Positions 63,058 through 64,000 of a DNA stretch of 64,000 bases are shown piece after piece. How positions within the stretch are numbered: the first letter of the stretch is position 1; every line of letters starts with the position of its first letter. This stretch comes from Amycolatopsis xylanica (GTDB lineage Bacteria; Actinomycetota; Actinomycetes; Mycobacteriales; Pseudonocardiaceae), in assembly GCF_900107045.1 (NCBI RefSeq), contig NZ_FNON01000007.1:372001-436000 (forward strand). Direction: 5' to 3'. The translations under genes and the position numbers were made by a program. The notes beneath the pieces are model-generated. The model had not been told where the DNA came from. It saw only the letters and a list, made by a program, of their open reading frames with translations, and did no database searches.

Positions 63058-63130
63058 TTCCCCACGGCACAATCATGCCCACTCACTCCCCTCACCCGAG
63101 AGGTTCCCCTATATACATCAGGAGACCATC

Positions 63131-63583
63131 ATGACCGCGACGCCTTCGCTGCGTGAACTGGCCGCAGTCCGTACGCATTACTGGGAACTGCTGGGCTCGC
63201 CGGTCACCATCGAAGTGCGGACGCGACGGCTCCTGATCGCCACGGGTGACGCGCTCGACGCGATCACCATGCCACCGGAGTTCGGCGAGCAGGTGCTCGC
63301 GGGGCTGCGGATCGCGATGCTCGCCGGCCCGGTCATCGCGGGCGACGCGAACTGGACGTTCCTGACCAGGCCGGTGGTCACCCAATCGGTGCCCGCCGAC
63401 CTGGATAGGCTGCGAGTCCACGCGATCCCGCACGGACAACAGCTGGTGCTGCCCGCCAGCGACCACCAGTGGGTGCTCGCGCCATCGCCACGTCAGCAAC
63501 CGACGCTGTGGACGGCCGTCATCGGCACCGCCCGCCGCGCCGCGCACCACCTCGCCGCCGTCGAGCTTTCCCCAGCGGCGTAA
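63131..63583 (+). CDS. Conserved hypothetical protein
   Basis: 150 residues from ATG 63131 with AGGAGA 6 nt upstream. It reads SPVTIEVRTRRLLIATGDAL, then ITMPPEFGEQVLAGL and a W-containing strand with NWTFLTRPV. No domain is recognised with certainty; similar short proteins seem common in Amycolatopsis (from memory). It is followed after 27 nt by the nitroreductase-like gene, so the two may be co-transcribed. Confidence 0.75.
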   Translation: MTATPSLRELAAVRTHYWELLGSPVTIEVRTRRLLIATGDALDAITMPPEFGEQVLAGLRIAMLAGPVIAGDANWTFLTRPVVTQSVPADLDRLRVHAIPHGQQLVLPASDHQWVLAPSPRQQPTLWTAVIGTARRAAHHLAAVELSPAA

Positions 63584-63610
63584 CGAAACCGACAAGGAGA
63601 CTACAAAACC

Positions 63611-64000
63611 ATGGTGGCCGTCGACTTCTACTTCGACCCCGCGTGCCCGTTCGCCTGGATCACCTCGCGGTGGATCCTGGAGGTCGAGCAGCAGCGGGAC
63701 ATCGACCTGCGCTTCCGGGTGATGAGCCTGGGCGTGCTCAACGAAGGCCGCGAGCTCGAGCCGTGGTACCGCGAGTTCTGCGACCGCGCCTGGGGACCGG
63801 TGCGCGTCGCGATCGCGGCCGCCCAGCTCAAGGGCGAGCCGGTGCTGCGCGACCTCTACACCGCGCTGGGGACCCGGATCCACAACGGGGGCAACAAGGA
63901 CTTCGACGTGGTGATCAAGGAGGCGCTCGCCGAGGTCGGCCTGCCCGCCGAGCTCGCCGCCGCCGCGAAGAGCACCGAGTACGACGAAGCGCTGCGCAAG
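63611..64000 (+). CDS. DsbA-family mycothiol-dependent nitroreductase (Rv2466c-like), 3' cut by window
   Basis: The first 130 residues are present; ATG 63611 has AAGGAG upstream. FYFDPACPFAWITSRWILEV, MSLGVLNEGRE and RAWGPVRVAIAA match the thioredoxin-fold Rv2466c/Mrx2 group. In Rv2466c, as I recall, the active site is CPWC; here it is CPFA, so the nucleophilic Cys11 is kept and the resolving Cys is Ala14. It would act in the cytosol with mycothiol, probably by a monothiol mechanism. Confidence 0.85.
   Translation, partial: MVAVDFYFDPACPFAWITSRWILEVEQQRDIDLRFRVMSLGVLNEGRELEPWYREFCDRAWGPVRVAIAAAQLKGEPVLRDLYTALGTRIHNGGNKDFDVVIKEALAEVGLPAELAAAAKSTEYDEALRK

Overview
The window is high-GC actinobacterial DNA. 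It has overlapping, translationally coupled genes, GTG starts, a SARP/AfsR regulator, a LuxR-LAL regulator, an EspG/DUF3558 type VII secretion accessory set and a mycothiol-type nitroreductase. These point to Pseudonocardiaceae, most likely Amycolatopsis or a close relative; that genus call is inference from gene content only.

Left third (1-27.9 kb): part of a modular type I polyketide synthase locus, all on the minus strand. In transcription order: a TetR regulator (27332-27928); a coupled pair of a DUF993 TIM-barrel protein and a MonCI-like flavin monooxygenase (25930-27093, 24522-25928) ending in a strong hairpin; then three PKS genes (14431-24282, 9652-14415, and 1-9382, which runs off the left edge). 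Five modules are visible: KS-AT(malonyl)-DH-KR-ACP; KS-AT(malonyl)-DH-KR(inactive)-ACP; KS-AT(malonyl)-KR(A-type)-ACP; KS-AT(malonyl)-DH-KR(B-type)-ACP; KS-AT(methylmalonyl)-DH-KR(cut). The predicted chain segment is alkene, ketone, hydroxyl, alkene, 2-methyl-alkene. The first PKS gene has an N-terminal docking helix and no loading module, so the starter module lies elsewhere.

Middle (28-50.8 kb): an AbiEi/DUF559-like protein; a coupled amino-acid ABC transporter operon ending in an unusual PLP-enzyme/YheO-HTH fusion; secreted and hydrolytic genes (epoxide-hydrolase-like, alginate-lyase-like, GH8, heparin-lyase-I-like lyase, secreted lipase-like hydrolase, GH28); an orphan NarL-type histidine kinase divergent from a TTA-containing LAL regulator; a LysR / tartrate dehydrogenase / haloacetate-dehalogenase-like set; and a secreted trypsin-fold protein that has lost its catalytic His and Ser and carries an FG-GAP propeller.

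Right part (51-64 kb): a large AfsR-type SARP regulator; a three-gene ABC exporter-like operon; a type VII accessory operon (helical protein, DUF3558 lipoprotein, PPE-like protein, EspG) beside a decayed DUF3558 copy; a small secreted peptide with four DTHW repeats; an ornithine-cyclodeaminase-like gene with a zinc-ribbon partner; a short hypothetical protein; and the start of a mycothiol-dependent nitroreductase-like gene.

Two structural themes recur. Convergent or terminal gene ends carry long hairpins, two of which belong to one sequence family. A 22-bp near-palindrome (arms GGGATAAAGC and GCTAAATCCC) occurs in coding DNA of PKS acyltransferase domains and forms both arms of the terminator at 40667-40719. 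The coding copies introduce rare TTA codons into the PKS genes.
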